This document shows, one piece after another, positions 17,918 to 26,253 of a stretch of DNA of 64,000 nucleotides (within the stretch, counting starts at the first letter, position 1; every line of letters begins with the position of its first letter). Origin of the DNA: an uncultured Oscillospiraceae bacterium. GTDB lineage: Bacteria > Bacillota > Clostridia > Oscillospirales > Acutalibacteraceae. Location: the NCBI GenBank assembly GCA_900541905.1, contig UQLQ01000008.1, positions 1-64,000 on the forward strand, in the 5' to 3' direction. A model generated the notes under the pieces. The model saw nothing but the letters and a program-made list of their open reading frames with translations. It was not told the origin of the DNA and ran no database searches. The position numbers and the translations under genes were made by a program.

Positions 17918-18232
17918 TTAAGATTCATCCTCCTCAAATGTTTTCACACCTTGCTCCAAGGCACGATAAAAACCGGAAGTATCGCTTGACTGACCATTGT
18001 ATAATTCCTGCAAACATTGAAGCGCTTTCAAACGGTCATAAAATTTGATTTCTATTCCTCCGCCTTTTGGTCGCTTAATTTCAGAAATATGAAATAAGTC
18101 CAATTTATTCAGTATGCGGGTATTTAACTCATCACAAAACAAAAGTTTAATGGCATCTGTTACATTTCCAAAAGCTAAGCGCTCAAGACCTTCCACTAAC
18201 TTTGCCTGTTTTTCCTGTTCTGTATGTTCCAT
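17918..18232 (-). CDS. phage terminase small subunit-like protein
   Basis: A 104-residue first gene of the phage-like operon. It has a helical N-terminal half (EQEKQAKLVEGLERLAFG) and a segment ISEIKRPKGGGIEIKFYDRL (about residues 48-67) found in XtmA/YqaS-type small terminases that hand DNA to the motor. The N-terminal helix-turn-helix of longer family members is absent or reduced. GGAGG precedes the ATG. Assignment relies partly on adjacency to the large subunit. Confidence 0.65.
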   Translation of the reverse strand: MEHTEQEKQAKLVEGLERLAFGNVTDAIKLLFCDELNTRILNKLDLFHISEIKRPKGGGIEIKFYDRLKALQCLQELYNGQSSDTSGFYRALEQGVKTFEEDES

Positions 18233-18363
18233 AAAATCCTCCTAATGCTTCTATTTATATAAAACCCCTCACTATACCGTAAAAAACAGTGGAAAATTCG
18301 CCTGAACAGGGAAATATGATGTGAAAAAATTTTTCAAAACATGACAAAATGCGAAAAAAAGAA

Positions 18364-18399
18364 AAAAACCAAACTTTCTCAGTAGAAAGTTTGGTTTTT
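18364..18399 (-). terminator. terminator between htrA and the phage-like operon
   Basis: AAAAACCAAACTTTCT (18364-18379) pairs perfectly with its complement across a 4-base loop, followed by a long T/pyrimidine run on the minus strand. It terminates htrA. The 130 bases from here to 18232 must hold any promoter for the phage-like operon; no convincing -35/-10 pair was seen. Confidence 0.9.
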
Positions 18400-18427
18400 C
18401 ATGAATGCTGAAACAACAATAATATTT

Positions 18428-20062
18428 TTAATTACGATTCATAATCGTAGTTTGCACATCAAATGTGAAATCTTCATTCTCATTCATTCTTCGAATGGTT
18501 AAAGTAACTTCTTCTCCAACTCGATAATCTTTTAGCTGTGTATATACGTCCTCAAGTGTGTTAATGGTATTACCATTAAATGCTACAATTAAATCTCCCT
18601 GTTCCAAATCGCTGTCTGTCAAGGGGCTGCTGCTATCGATAGATGCAATGAATACGCCACCCGCTATCGAATAGTTTTCACCGTCTACCGGGAGATATTT
18701 GGTAGAACCCGTAATCCCCAGCTTACCGACAGATGGTATATCACCTTCTCTGATTAACGTATCCAATATTGGCTTAGCCTGACTGATTGGAATCGAAAAT
18801 CCCATACCCTCATAACCGGAAGAAACTACTTTTATGGTATTAATTCCAACGACCTGCCCACGCATATTAATTAATCCGCCTCCTGAGTTACCCGGATTAA
18901 TGGCGGTATCTGTTTGAATATACGTAATGCCTGTGCTGCTGTAATTTGCTACACTACGATTCACTGCAGATACCACTCCCATAGTCATTGAGCCGGAATA
19001 CTGTACGCCACCCGGATTTCCGATTGCAGCCACTGTTTCTCCCACAGATAAATCATTGTCATCTCCAAATTCAGCGGGTATTAATCCTTCCGCTTCAATT
19101 TTAATCACAGCCAAGTCGGCATCCTTATCCAGACCTACAACGACACCATCATACTGTTTCTGGTCATGCGTAATAACAGCCACTTGTGCGGATTTGGAAT
19201 AATTAATTACGTGTGCATTTGTAATGATATATCCATTGGAGGTTGCAATCACTCCGCTTCCCTGACTAACGGAAGAATCACTTTCTGTTGTACTACCAAT
19301 AGAAGTCGCTAAAATACTGACCATCGATACAGATACTTTTTCATATACTTGTTCAGGTGTGAGTATTTCGCTGTCTACAGATGAAAGCGTAATTCCCTGA
19401 AAGTTTGGGTCAGTTTTATCAGGAATATTTGCAGCTGCGTCCTCATCCACAATGGAATTATTGGAAGATTGAGAAGAATTGTAATTATCGCTTGATTCAG
19501 ATGATGTACCATTTTGTTGCTGAACTACCACATAAATACCAAATCCTGCAAAACCTCCAATAAAACTGACGGCCAAAACAGCCAATATCACAATAAATAC
19601 CTTCATGCCTACGCTCATCTTCTTTTTTGGCTCCTGAGGAGGCCATCCGAAAGGAGAAGGCTGAAATCCTGCTCCATTTTGCCAATACTGTCCATTCCAA
19701 TCGGGAAATGAATCGGCACTATCATTTTGATTCCAAGAATTCGGCTGTTCTGTTCCGTAAGGATATTGCTGCCCATAGGAGCCACGTGGAGTTTGCTGTC
19801 CGGACGTCCCCTGATTCTGGGACATATCTCCCTGATAGGAAGAGTTCCATTGGTATGGCGGAATATCAGAACTTCTTGTTTGCTGATTCTGTTCTGTATT
19901 TCTATCTTCTTGCCCCGCTTGATAGTAGACATTTTCCGATTGACCATATGCTCCCTGTTGAGGACGTTTTGTTGACGAAGTATTATGGGTACCTGTCTGC
20001 TTTGGTTCAGACGAATTGGAATTTGGCTGCGTAGAATCAAACGGATTGCGATTTTCGTCCAT
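18428..20062 (-). CDS. HtrA/DegP-type serine protease with PDZ domain
   Basis: A 544-residue membrane-anchored protease/chaperone for misfolded envelope proteins. Residues about 1-145 are a cytoplasmic Gln/Asn/Pro-rich low-complexity tail. One membrane segment follows (KVFIVILAVLAVSFIGGFAG), then a serine-rich linker and the trypsin-like domain with His in IITNAHVINY, Asp in KDADLAVIKI and Ser in NPGNSGGGLI. A PDZ domain closes the protein. The ATG at 20062 has AGAGGTG upstream. It follows a histidine kinase gene and may be controlled by it. Confidence 0.92.
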   Translation of the reverse strand: MDENRNPFDSTQPNSNSSEPKQTGTHNTSSTKRPQQGAYGQSENVYYQAGQEDRNTEQNQQTRSSDIPPYQWNSSYQGDMSQNQGTSGQQTPRGSYGQQYPYGTEQPNSWNQNDSADSFPDWNGQYWQNGAGFQPSPFGWPPQEPKKKMSVGMKVFIVILAVLAVSFIGGFAGFGIYVVVQQQNGTSSESSDNYNSSQSSNNSIVDEDAAANIPDKTDPNFQGITLSSVDSEILTPEQVYEKVSVSMVSILATSIGSTTESDSSVSQGSGVIATSNGYIITNAHVINYSKSAQVAVITHDQKQYDGVVVGLDKDADLAVIKIEAEGLIPAEFGDDNDLSVGETVAAIGNPGGVQYSGSMTMGVVSAVNRSVANYSSTGITYIQTDTAINPGNSGGGLINMRGQVVGINTIKVVSSGYEGMGFSIPISQAKPILDTLIREGDIPSVGKLGITGSTKYLPVDGENYSIAGGVFIASIDSSSPLTDSDLEQGDLIVAFNGNTINTLEDVYTQLKDYRVGEEVTLTIRRMNENEDFTFDVQTTIMNRN

Positions 20063-20095
20063 GTATACACCTCTTATCAATAGTATCTGATGACA

Positions 20096-20129
20096 AACAG
20101 TAGGGTAAAACTATGTTTACCCTACTGTT
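20096..20129 (-). terminator. hairpin between the histidine kinase and htrA
   Basis: AACAGTAGGGTAAA and TTTACCCTACTGTT form 14-bp perfect arms around a 6-base loop. It has only a short T run on the minus strand. It could be a terminator or partial attenuator reducing read-through into htrA. Confidence 0.6.
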
Positions 20130-20138
20130 CATTACACA

Positions 20139-21806
20139 TCAATGCAGTGAAGCATCGTCATCTTTTGGTTTTTCTACAATTTCTACATCTGTCACTTCAA
20201 TGACCTCAGGCGCAGAACCTGTATCTTCTTTTTTCTTCGCTTTCTTATCTGTTTTCGCTTGCTTATTATCACTTTTTAGCGGATTACTCCACTTACTGTC
20301 CTTTGGTTCCTTGCTGTCTTTTCCCTTGTCGGAATTCAAATCTTTTATTTTTTTAGGCAGCCAGAATTCAAATTGACAAAATTCATTTTCAACGCTGCTA
20401 ACACTGATTTCACCGCCATGCAGACGAATGATGGTACGAACAATATAAAGTCCAAGACCCATTCCGTTTTTATCTTGACTGCGAGATTTATCCGTTTTAT
20501 AGAAACGGTCGAATATCATAGCCACTTCATCCGCGGGAATGCCGGGACCACTGTTCTTAATGGTAACTGTCACACGGTCATTGGTTTCTGCTAAGCGTAT
20601 GTCAATGTAACCTTCTACATTCGTAAACTTTACTGCATTTTCCAATAAATTATATAAAACCTGATGTATCATATCAGGGTCACCGTCTACAAATAAGCTG
20701 GAAGCAGTTTCCAAACCACGGATTTCTATTTTTTTGTCTTCTATGGCTTTTTCAAAAGATAGCAGTGTAACAAATACGGTATTACTCAAATCAAAGCGAG
20801 TAAGGCGCAGTTTCATTTCACCGCTGTCAATTTTAGAAAGATCCAACATGGTTTTTACCAAACGGGACAAACGTTTTACTTCCTGTGAAACAATTCTCAA
20901 ATAATGATTGCGTTTTTCTTCGGGAATGGTGCCGTCCAGAATACCATCCACAAATCCTGCAATGGTTGTCATAGGCGTTTTCAGCTCATGAGAAGTATTG
21001 GCAATAAAATTGCGCCTCATACTTTCACCTGCCGCCAATGTTTCCGCCATTTGGTTAAATGCAGATGCCAGCTCTCCAATTTCGTCCTGACTTTCAACAG
21101 GAACACGAACCGAGAAATCTCCTTCTCCAAAGTGTTTGGTTGCAATTGCCATTTCTCTCAGTGGCTTTGCCAATTTGTATGAGAATGTCCAAACAATGCA
21201 GAAAGACACCATAAATGCTGCAACAGCAGCCAGTAAAAACATTTTAATGGTTTCATCCCTGAATACATCTAAAACTTTTAAGTCAGATGCAGCAAATACA
21301 GCTCCTATCGCTACTTGTTGACCTGAAGAATTGGTGGTAACAATCGGTACACCAATAATATAGTAATTACTGCTATATAATCCATTCATAGTACCTGTAG
21401 CGGAAAAATATCCGGATAATGCTTGCTGCATTGTCTCAGAACTGATATTTTGTCTGGATTTGATATCTACATTGGGATTTTCATCTTCTTCAATGCTGTA
21501 GGTAGAAATCATTTCAGCACCGGACTGATCCACCAAGAAAAAATCAGCATCTACATTCTCGGAAAAAGCCTTAATAAATAAAGCCATTCTGGAACCGTCA
21601 ATTAAGTATTGATTATCCTGCATCATAACAACACTTTGACCTGCAATGCTTGCCATACTTTTTGCATTCTGCGTTAATTGCGCCTGCTTTTCAGACTGAA
21701 AATAGCGGGCAATAAATACAATCATAACGGTGCCTAAGAATAAAAAGCTAACCACGATGATAATAGATGTTACACTTAGGTATTTCTTAAACAAGCTCTT
21801 TTTCAA
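20139..21806 (-). CDS. membrane sensor histidine kinase with a charged C-terminal tail
   Basis: A 555-residue two-component sensor. Two membrane segments (about residues 10-33 and 187-210) flank an extracytoplasmic sensor domain. A HAMP domain follows (KPLREMAIATKHFGEGDFS), then HisKA with the phospho-His in NTSHELKTPMTT (about 275), and a HATPase with DKNGMGLGLYIVRTI. The last 75 residues are an unusual lysine/aspartate-rich tail after the kinase fold. The response regulator gene lies 17 bases upstream and htrA is downstream, which suggests envelope-stress sensing. Confidence 0.9.
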   Translation of the reverse strand: MKKSLFKKYLSVTSIIIVVSFLFLGTVMIVFIARYFQSEKQAQLTQNAKSMASIAGQSVVMMQDNQYLIDGSRMALFIKAFSENVDADFFLVDQSGAEMISTYSIEEDENPNVDIKSRQNISSETMQQALSGYFSATGTMNGLYSSNYYIIGVPIVTTNSSGQQVAIGAVFAASDLKVLDVFRDETIKMFLLAAVAAFMVSFCIVWTFSYKLAKPLREMAIATKHFGEGDFSVRVPVESQDEIGELASAFNQMAETLAAGESMRRNFIANTSHELKTPMTTIAGFVDGILDGTIPEEKRNHYLRIVSQEVKRLSRLVKTMLDLSKIDSGEMKLRLTRFDLSNTVFVTLLSFEKAIEDKKIEIRGLETASSLFVDGDPDMIHQVLYNLLENAVKFTNVEGYIDIRLAETNDRVTVTIKNSGPGIPADEVAMIFDRFYKTDKSRSQDKNGMGLGLYIVRTIIRLHGGEISVSSVENEFCQFEFWLPKKIKDLNSDKGKDSKEPKDSKWSNPLKSDNKQAKTDKKAKKKEDTGSAPEVIEVTDVEIVEKPKDDDASLH

Positions 21807-21823
21807 TCAAAACAGCCCTCTCT

Positions 21824-22516
21824 TTATTCTTTCAGCTCAAATTTGTAACCAACACCCCAAACGGTTTTCAGCGCCCATTTGTCAGAAACGCCCTCTAACT
21901 TTTCTCTTAAACGCTTTACGTGTACGTCAACAGTACGGGAATCTCCGTAATAATCAAATCCCCATACCTCATCCAAAAGCTGGTCACGAGTAAATACACG
22001 GTTGGGATTGCTGGCCAAATGGTAAATCAATTCCATCTCCTTGGGAGGTGTGTCAATTGCCACGCCATCCACCTTCAACTCATAATTGGTCAAGTTGATG
22101 CTTAGTTTATCGTAACGTACTTCTTTTATCTGCTCCTCTGCATTGCTTCCGTAGCGGCGCAAAACAGCCTTAATGCGCGCAACTACTTCTTTGGTTTCAA
22201 ATGGTTTCACCACATAATCGTCCGCACCTAATTCAAGGCCAAGTACTTTATCAAATACCTCACCTTTTGCAGTCAGCATAATAATAGGACATTGAGATTT
22301 TTTTCTGATTTCTCTGCATACCTGCCAACCGTCCAATTCCGGCAGCATAATATCCAACATAATCAAATCGGGATTTTGTTCTTCAAAAATCTCCAATGCT
22401 TTGCGACCGTCATTGGCAATACGGACTTCAAAGCCTTCTTTTTCAATATATAAACGCAATAATTCGCAAATATTCTGGTCGTCATCCACTACTAATATTT
22501 TACCTGCCGACATCAT
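21824..22516 (-). CDS. OmpR-family response regulator
   Basis: A 230-residue regulator. The receiver domain shows VVDDDQNI (acidic pocket), the phosphoacceptor Asp in PDLIMLDIMLPELDG (about residue 54), and KPF near 105. A C-terminal winged helix has RTVDVHVKRLREKLE (about 190-205). It is cotranscribed with the sensor kinase 17 bases downstream. The promoter probably uses TATAAT on the minus strand near 22545. It resembles WalR/PhoP-type regulators in layout. Confidence 0.93.
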   Translation of the reverse strand: MMSAGKILVVDDDQNICELLRLYIEKEGFEVRIANDGRKALEIFEEQNPDLIMLDIMLPELDGWQVCREIRKKSQCPIIMLTAKGEVFDKVLGLELGADDYVVKPFETKEVVARIKAVLRRYGSNAEEQIKEVRYDKLSINLTNYELKVDGVAIDTPPKEMELIYHLASNPNRVFTRDQLLDEVWGFDYYGDSRTVDVHVKRLREKLEGVSDKWALKTVWGVGYKFELKE

Positions 22517-22672
22517 AACCGATTCCTCTCTTTAGTATCTTGATAGCTTCATTATAATAGAAAATCGCTTGATATTTATGAATATTTTATAAAGCTTTTC
22601 CGTTTTTCTGTCTATAAAACAACAAAAGAGTATAACCAAAATACCAATGTATTTCAGAAATACTCCTCCTCA

Positions 22673-23155
22673 TTATTTTCCTATACTTTTCAGTAATCCG
22701 CCTTTGGAAATAATATTTTGAATAAACGGCGGGAATGGTTCTGCCTGATATGTTTTTCCCGTAGTAATATTTTCGATTACACCTGTATCAAAATCTACTT
22801 TTACTTCATCACCGTCTTTAATATCTTTTGCCGCCTCATCACATTCTAAAATTGCAAGGCCGATATTAATAGAGTTGCGATAAAAGATACGGGCAAATGT
22901 GCTTGCAATTACACATGAAATACCACTTGCTTTAATAGCGATAGGAGCATGTTCACGAGAAGAACCGCAGCCAAAGTTTTTATTGGCAACAATGATATCG
23001 CCTTGTTTTACTTTGTTCACAAAATCCTTGTCAATATCTTCCATACAATGAGCAGCCAGCTCACTATGGGAAGCAGTATTCAAATAACGGGCAGGGATAA
23101 TCACGTCTGTATCAACATTATCGCCATATTTATGTACAATACCGTGTGCGTTCAT
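22673..23155 (-). CDS. leuD: 3-isopropylmalate dehydratase small subunit
   Basis: A 160-residue swivel subunit of the isopropylmalate isomerase of leucine synthesis. It starts with GIVHKYGDNVDTDVIIPARY and contains the substrate-recognition NKNFGCGSSREHAPIAIK (about residues 58-75). The 160-residue length is the short archaeal/clostridial type, not the ~200-residue E. coli type. It follows leuC with a 16-base gap, so the two subunits are made from one transcript. Confidence 0.95.
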   Translation of the reverse strand: MNAHGIVHKYGDNVDTDVIIPARYLNTASHSELAAHCMEDIDKDFVNKVKQGDIIVANKNFGCGSSREHAPIAIKASGISCVIASTFARIFYRNSINIGLAILECDEAAKDIKDGDEVKVDFDTGVIENITTGKTYQAEPFPPFIQNIISKGGLLKSIGK

Positions 23156-23171
23156 ATGGAAAGCCTCCTTT

Positions 23172-24434
23172 TTATTTGGTTGGATCTGTAATATAACCGG
23201 TCAATGCACTTGCAGCAGCAACTGCCGGACTGGACAAATAAATTTCTGAATCAATGTGGCCCATACGTCCCACAAAGTTACGGTTTGTTGTTGAAACCGC
23301 ACGCTCGCCTTTACCCAAAATGCCCATGTGTCCACCCAGGCAAGGACCACATGTTGGTGTAGAAAATACAGCGCCTGCTTCAATGAAGATTTCTACCCAG
23401 CCTCTGCGAATGGCTTCCAAATAAATGGACTGTGTACCCGGAATAATGATACATCTTACATGTTTGGCAACTTTTTTGCCTTTTAAAATCTCAGCCGTCA
23501 CTTCCAAGTCTTCAATTCTACCATTGGTGCAGGAACCAATTACTACTTGGTCAATTTTAATTTCATTTTCTCCAATTTCGTCAATGGTCTTGGTGTTCTC
23601 AGGTAAATGAGGAAATGCAACTGTCGGGCGTAACGCAGAAAGGTCAATCACAATGGTTTCATCGTACTCTGCATCCGCGTCTGCCTGAAAAATTCTGGGT
23701 TCTCTCTGGCATCTGCCTTTGCAATATTCCAGCGTCACTTCATCTACCGGGAAGATACCATTTTTGGCGCCTGCTTCAATTGCCATATTCGCAATGCAAA
23801 GACGGTCGTCCATGGATAAACTTGCGATACCTTCTCCTGTAAACTCTAAAGAACGATACAAAGCACCATCTACACCAATTTTACCAATCAAGTGCAAAAT
23901 AACATCTTTACCGCTTACATATTTTTGGAGTTTTCCTACAAGTTCCACTTTAATTGCAGACGGTACCTTAAACCAGGCTTTACCTGTTATCATACCGCAA
24001 GCCATATCTGTAGAGCCTACGCCTGTGGAAAATGCACCTAAAGCACCGTAAGTGCAAGTATGTGAATCCGCACCAATAATAACATCGCCGGGACCTACAA
24101 CCCCTTGTTCAGGGAGAAGTGCATGCTCAATACCCATTTGTCCTACATCAAAATAATTTTTAATATCATATTTATCTGCAAAATTTCTTACCTGACGGCA
24201 TTGTTCTGCAGCCTTGATATCCTTATTCGGTGTAAAGTGGTCCATTACAAGTGCAATTCTTTCTTTGTTAAATACACCTTTGGCACCACATTTTTCAAAT
24301 TCATTGATTGCAACCGGGCTTGTAATATCATTGCCTAACACAATGTCTAAGTTGGCTTCAATTAATTGACCTGCTTTTACAGAATCCAACCCGGCATGTG
24401 CAGCAAGAATTTTTTGTGTCATTGTCATGCCCAT
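23172..24434 (-). CDS. leuC: 3-isopropylmalate dehydratase large subunit
   Basis: A 420-residue aconitase-family subunit with a [4Fe-4S] cluster, converting 2- to 3-isopropylmalate. The cluster cysteines are in IGSCTNGRIEDL (about residue 300) and TCGPCLGGHMG (about 360). ADSHTCTYGALGAFSTGVGS is the substrate region near 130-150. GGGGGA precedes the ATG at 24434. The 420-residue type pairs with the short leuD downstream. A strong promoter lies at 24475-24503. Confidence 0.96.
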   Translation of the reverse strand: MGMTMTQKILAAHAGLDSVKAGQLIEANLDIVLGNDITSPVAINEFEKCGAKGVFNKERIALVMDHFTPNKDIKAAEQCRQVRNFADKYDIKNYFDVGQMGIEHALLPEQGVVGPGDVIIGADSHTCTYGALGAFSTGVGSTDMACGMITGKAWFKVPSAIKVELVGKLQKYVSGKDVILHLIGKIGVDGALYRSLEFTGEGIASLSMDDRLCIANMAIEAGAKNGIFPVDEVTLEYCKGRCQREPRIFQADADAEYDETIVIDLSALRPTVAFPHLPENTKTIDEIGENEIKIDQVVIGSCTNGRIEDLEVTAEILKGKKVAKHVRCIIIPGTQSIYLEAIRRGWVEIFIEAGAVFSTPTCGPCLGGHMGILGKGERAVSTTNRNFVGRMGHIDSEIYLSSPAVAAASALTGYITDPTK

Positions 24435-24474
24435 TTCTATTCCCCCTCATTCAAACTCATAATTGTTTCTATCT

Positions 24475-24503
24475 ATTATACTGTTTTTTTCATCTTTTTT
24501 CAA
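24475..24503 (-). promoter_or_regulatory. leuCD promoter
   Basis: On the minus strand TTGAAA (24498-24503) and TATAAT (24475-24480) are exactly 17 bases apart, upstream of leuC. No T-box or leucine leader peptide is visible in the short leader. Confidence 0.75.
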
Positions 24504-24516
24504 CTTTACAAAAAAT

Positions 24517-24546
24517 GGCACAGTACCGTTTTACGGGTACTGTGCC
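24517..24546 (-). terminator. terminator after ilvD
   Basis: GGCACAGTACC and GGGTACTGTGCC arms with a short loop are followed on the minus strand by a T run. It ends the ilvD transcript before the leuCD promoter. Confidence 0.9.
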
Positions 24547-24565
24547 GACAAAATAATACGTGTCT

Positions 24566-26221
24566 TTATTTTTCGAATACAGCACCGCGAGAACCGGAGG
24601 TTACATGCTGTGCATAGCGTTTGATATAACCTGTCAGTTCTTTTTCAGGAGCTTTCCAACGTTTCTTTCTTTCTGCAAGTTCTTCCTCACTTACACGAAC
24701 ATCCAGTTTACGTTCTGTAATATTGATATCAATGATATCATCATCTTCTATCAACGCAATCACACCGCCTGCGGCAGCTTCAGGAGAAACGTGTCCGATA
24801 GAAGCACCTCGGGTAGCACCTGAAAAACGTCCGTCTGTAATCAGTGCAACGCTGGCACCCAGCCCCATACCTGTAATGGCCGCAGTTGGCTGCAACATTT
24901 CGCGCATACCGGGACCGCCTTTTGGTCCTTCATAACGAATAATTACAACATCACCCGCTTTAATTTTACCGCCAAGAATTGCTTCAGAAGCATCCTCTTC
25001 ACAGTTAAAGCAACGTGCAGGACCACTGTGAACCATCATTTCAGGTGCAACTGCACCTTGTTTTACAACTGCGCCTTCCGGTGCAATATTGCCTTTTAAG
25101 ATAGCAATACCGCCATCTTTACGGAAAGCATTTTCCACAGTACGAATAACTTCACCATCAGCCGCAGGATAATTCTGCATTCTCTCACCAACTGTACCAT
25201 TGACTGTTGGAATATCCATATGTACCAATCCTGCTTTTGCAAGCTCTTTCAGCACAGATTGAATCCCGCCTACTTCATTTAGATCTGTAATAAACACTTC
25301 GCTTGCAGGATTTAATTTGCAAAGCTGAGGCGTTGTTTTGCTGATTTCATCGATCAAATCCATGGTTACATTCACACCCGCTTCGTATGCAATTGCAAGC
25401 AAATGCAGAACGGTGTTGCTGGAGCAACCCAGAGCCATATCGCTTCTTAACGCATTTTCAAATGCTTTTTCATTTAAAATGTCTTTTGGACGGAGACCTT
25501 GTTTCAGCAATTCCATAATACGTTCTCCTGCTTGCTTTGCAAGTGCAGTTCTGGCAGACATTACAGCAGGAATGCTGCCATTTCCGGGTAAAGCCAGGCC
25601 TATCGCTTCGGTTAAACAGTTCATAGAGTTTGCCGTATACATACCGGAACAAGAACCGCAGCTTGGACAAGCTGATTTTTCCATATCTGTCAATTCGTCC
25701 AAATCAATTTTTCCGGAAGCATAACTTCCAACCGCTTCAAACATTTCGGAAAGTCCAAAACGAGTGTCTTTATGTTTGCCCGGCAGCATTGGTCCGCCGC
25801 TTACAAAAATACTTGGCAAATTCAAACGGCAGGCTGCCATAATCATACCTGGTACAATTTTATCGCAGTTTGGAATAAACACAACCGCATCTAAAGGATG
25901 AGCTGTCAGCATGACTTCAATAGAGTCCGCAATTAATTCACGGGAGCATAAAGAGTATTTCATACCTTGGTGTCCCATTGCCAAGCCATCGCAAACACCA
26001 ATTGTTTCAAACTCAAACGGAACTCCGCCTGCATTACGGATTCCTGCTTTTACTGCTTCCGCAATTTCTCCCAAGTGCTTGTGACCCGGGATATAATCGC
26101 TCTTGGAACAAACCACCCCAATAAACGGACGTGTCAATTCCGTATCCGAAAGTCCCAATGCACGCAATAATGAACGCTGAGGTGCGCGGCTGGGACCGCC
26201 CTTCATTAAATCACTTCTCAT
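24566..26221 (-). CDS. ilvD: dihydroxy-acid dehydratase
   Basis: A 551-residue Fe-S enzyme that makes 2-keto acids in isoleucine, valine and leucine synthesis. It shows the cluster cysteine in VVFIPNCDKIVPGM (about residue 120), SACPSCGSCSGMYTANSMN (about 190) and GRFSGATRGASIGHVSPEAA near residue 475. Length and motifs are complete. It is 32 bases downstream of lysS, so it is probably read from the greA promoter through lysS. It supplies the leucine branch encoded next door. Confidence 0.96.
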   Translation of the reverse strand: MRSDLMKGGPSRAPQRSLLRALGLSDTELTRPFIGVVCSKSDYIPGHKHLGEIAEAVKAGIRNAGGVPFEFETIGVCDGLAMGHQGMKYSLCSRELIADSIEVMLTAHPLDAVVFIPNCDKIVPGMIMAACRLNLPSIFVSGGPMLPGKHKDTRFGLSEMFEAVGSYASGKIDLDELTDMEKSACPSCGSCSGMYTANSMNCLTEAIGLALPGNGSIPAVMSARTALAKQAGERIMELLKQGLRPKDILNEKAFENALRSDMALGCSSNTVLHLLAIAYEAGVNVTMDLIDEISKTTPQLCKLNPASEVFITDLNEVGGIQSVLKELAKAGLVHMDIPTVNGTVGERMQNYPAADGEVIRTVENAFRKDGGIAILKGNIAPEGAVVKQGAVAPEMMVHSGPARCFNCEEDASEAILGGKIKAGDVVIIRYEGPKGGPGMREMLQPTAAITGMGLGASVALITDGRFSGATRGASIGHVSPEAAAGGVIALIEDDDIIDINITERKLDVRVSEEELAERKKRWKAPEKELTGYIKRYAQHVTSGSRGAVFEK

Positions 26222-26253
26222 GATTGTGTCATCTCTTTTCTTTTATGTGAAAT

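Larger units (their letters stand above)
8469..18232 (-). mobile_element. PBSX/skin-like phage morphogenesis operon lacking tail tube, sheath and tape measure
   Basis: Thirteen minus-strand genes run from terminase to baseplate in the exact order of the Bacillus PBSX (xkd) and skin (yqb) modules. They are terS, terL, portal, protease, small head protein, capsid, two connectors, a 42-codon gene, LysM protein, hub, spike, gp25, gpJ and gpI-like protein (the 42-codon gene is counted separately as unassigned). Most stops and starts overlap or abut. The block that should lie between the second connector and the LysM gene is absent. No integrase, repressor, replication, fibre or lysis gene was found. 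The flanks are hflX and htrA. Confidence 0.8.

Noticed and set aside
8469..18232. Contractile injection system (eCIS, tailocin or type VI-like) instead of a phage module
   Set aside because: The sheath, tube and AAA+ ATPase genes expected of such systems are absent, while terminase, portal and capsid genes, which those systems lack, are present.
18233..18363. A promoter driving the phage-like operon
   Set aside because: TATAGT and several AT-rich hexamers are present, but no pair has acceptable -35 sequence and spacing.
22600..22672. A terminator between leuD and the response regulator gene
   Set aside because: I found only weak pairing and no T run, so no call was made.
24435..24565. A T-box or leucine leader peptide before leuC
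   Set aside because: The leader between the promoter and leuC is too short, and no leucine-codon run or T-box specifier structure is visible.
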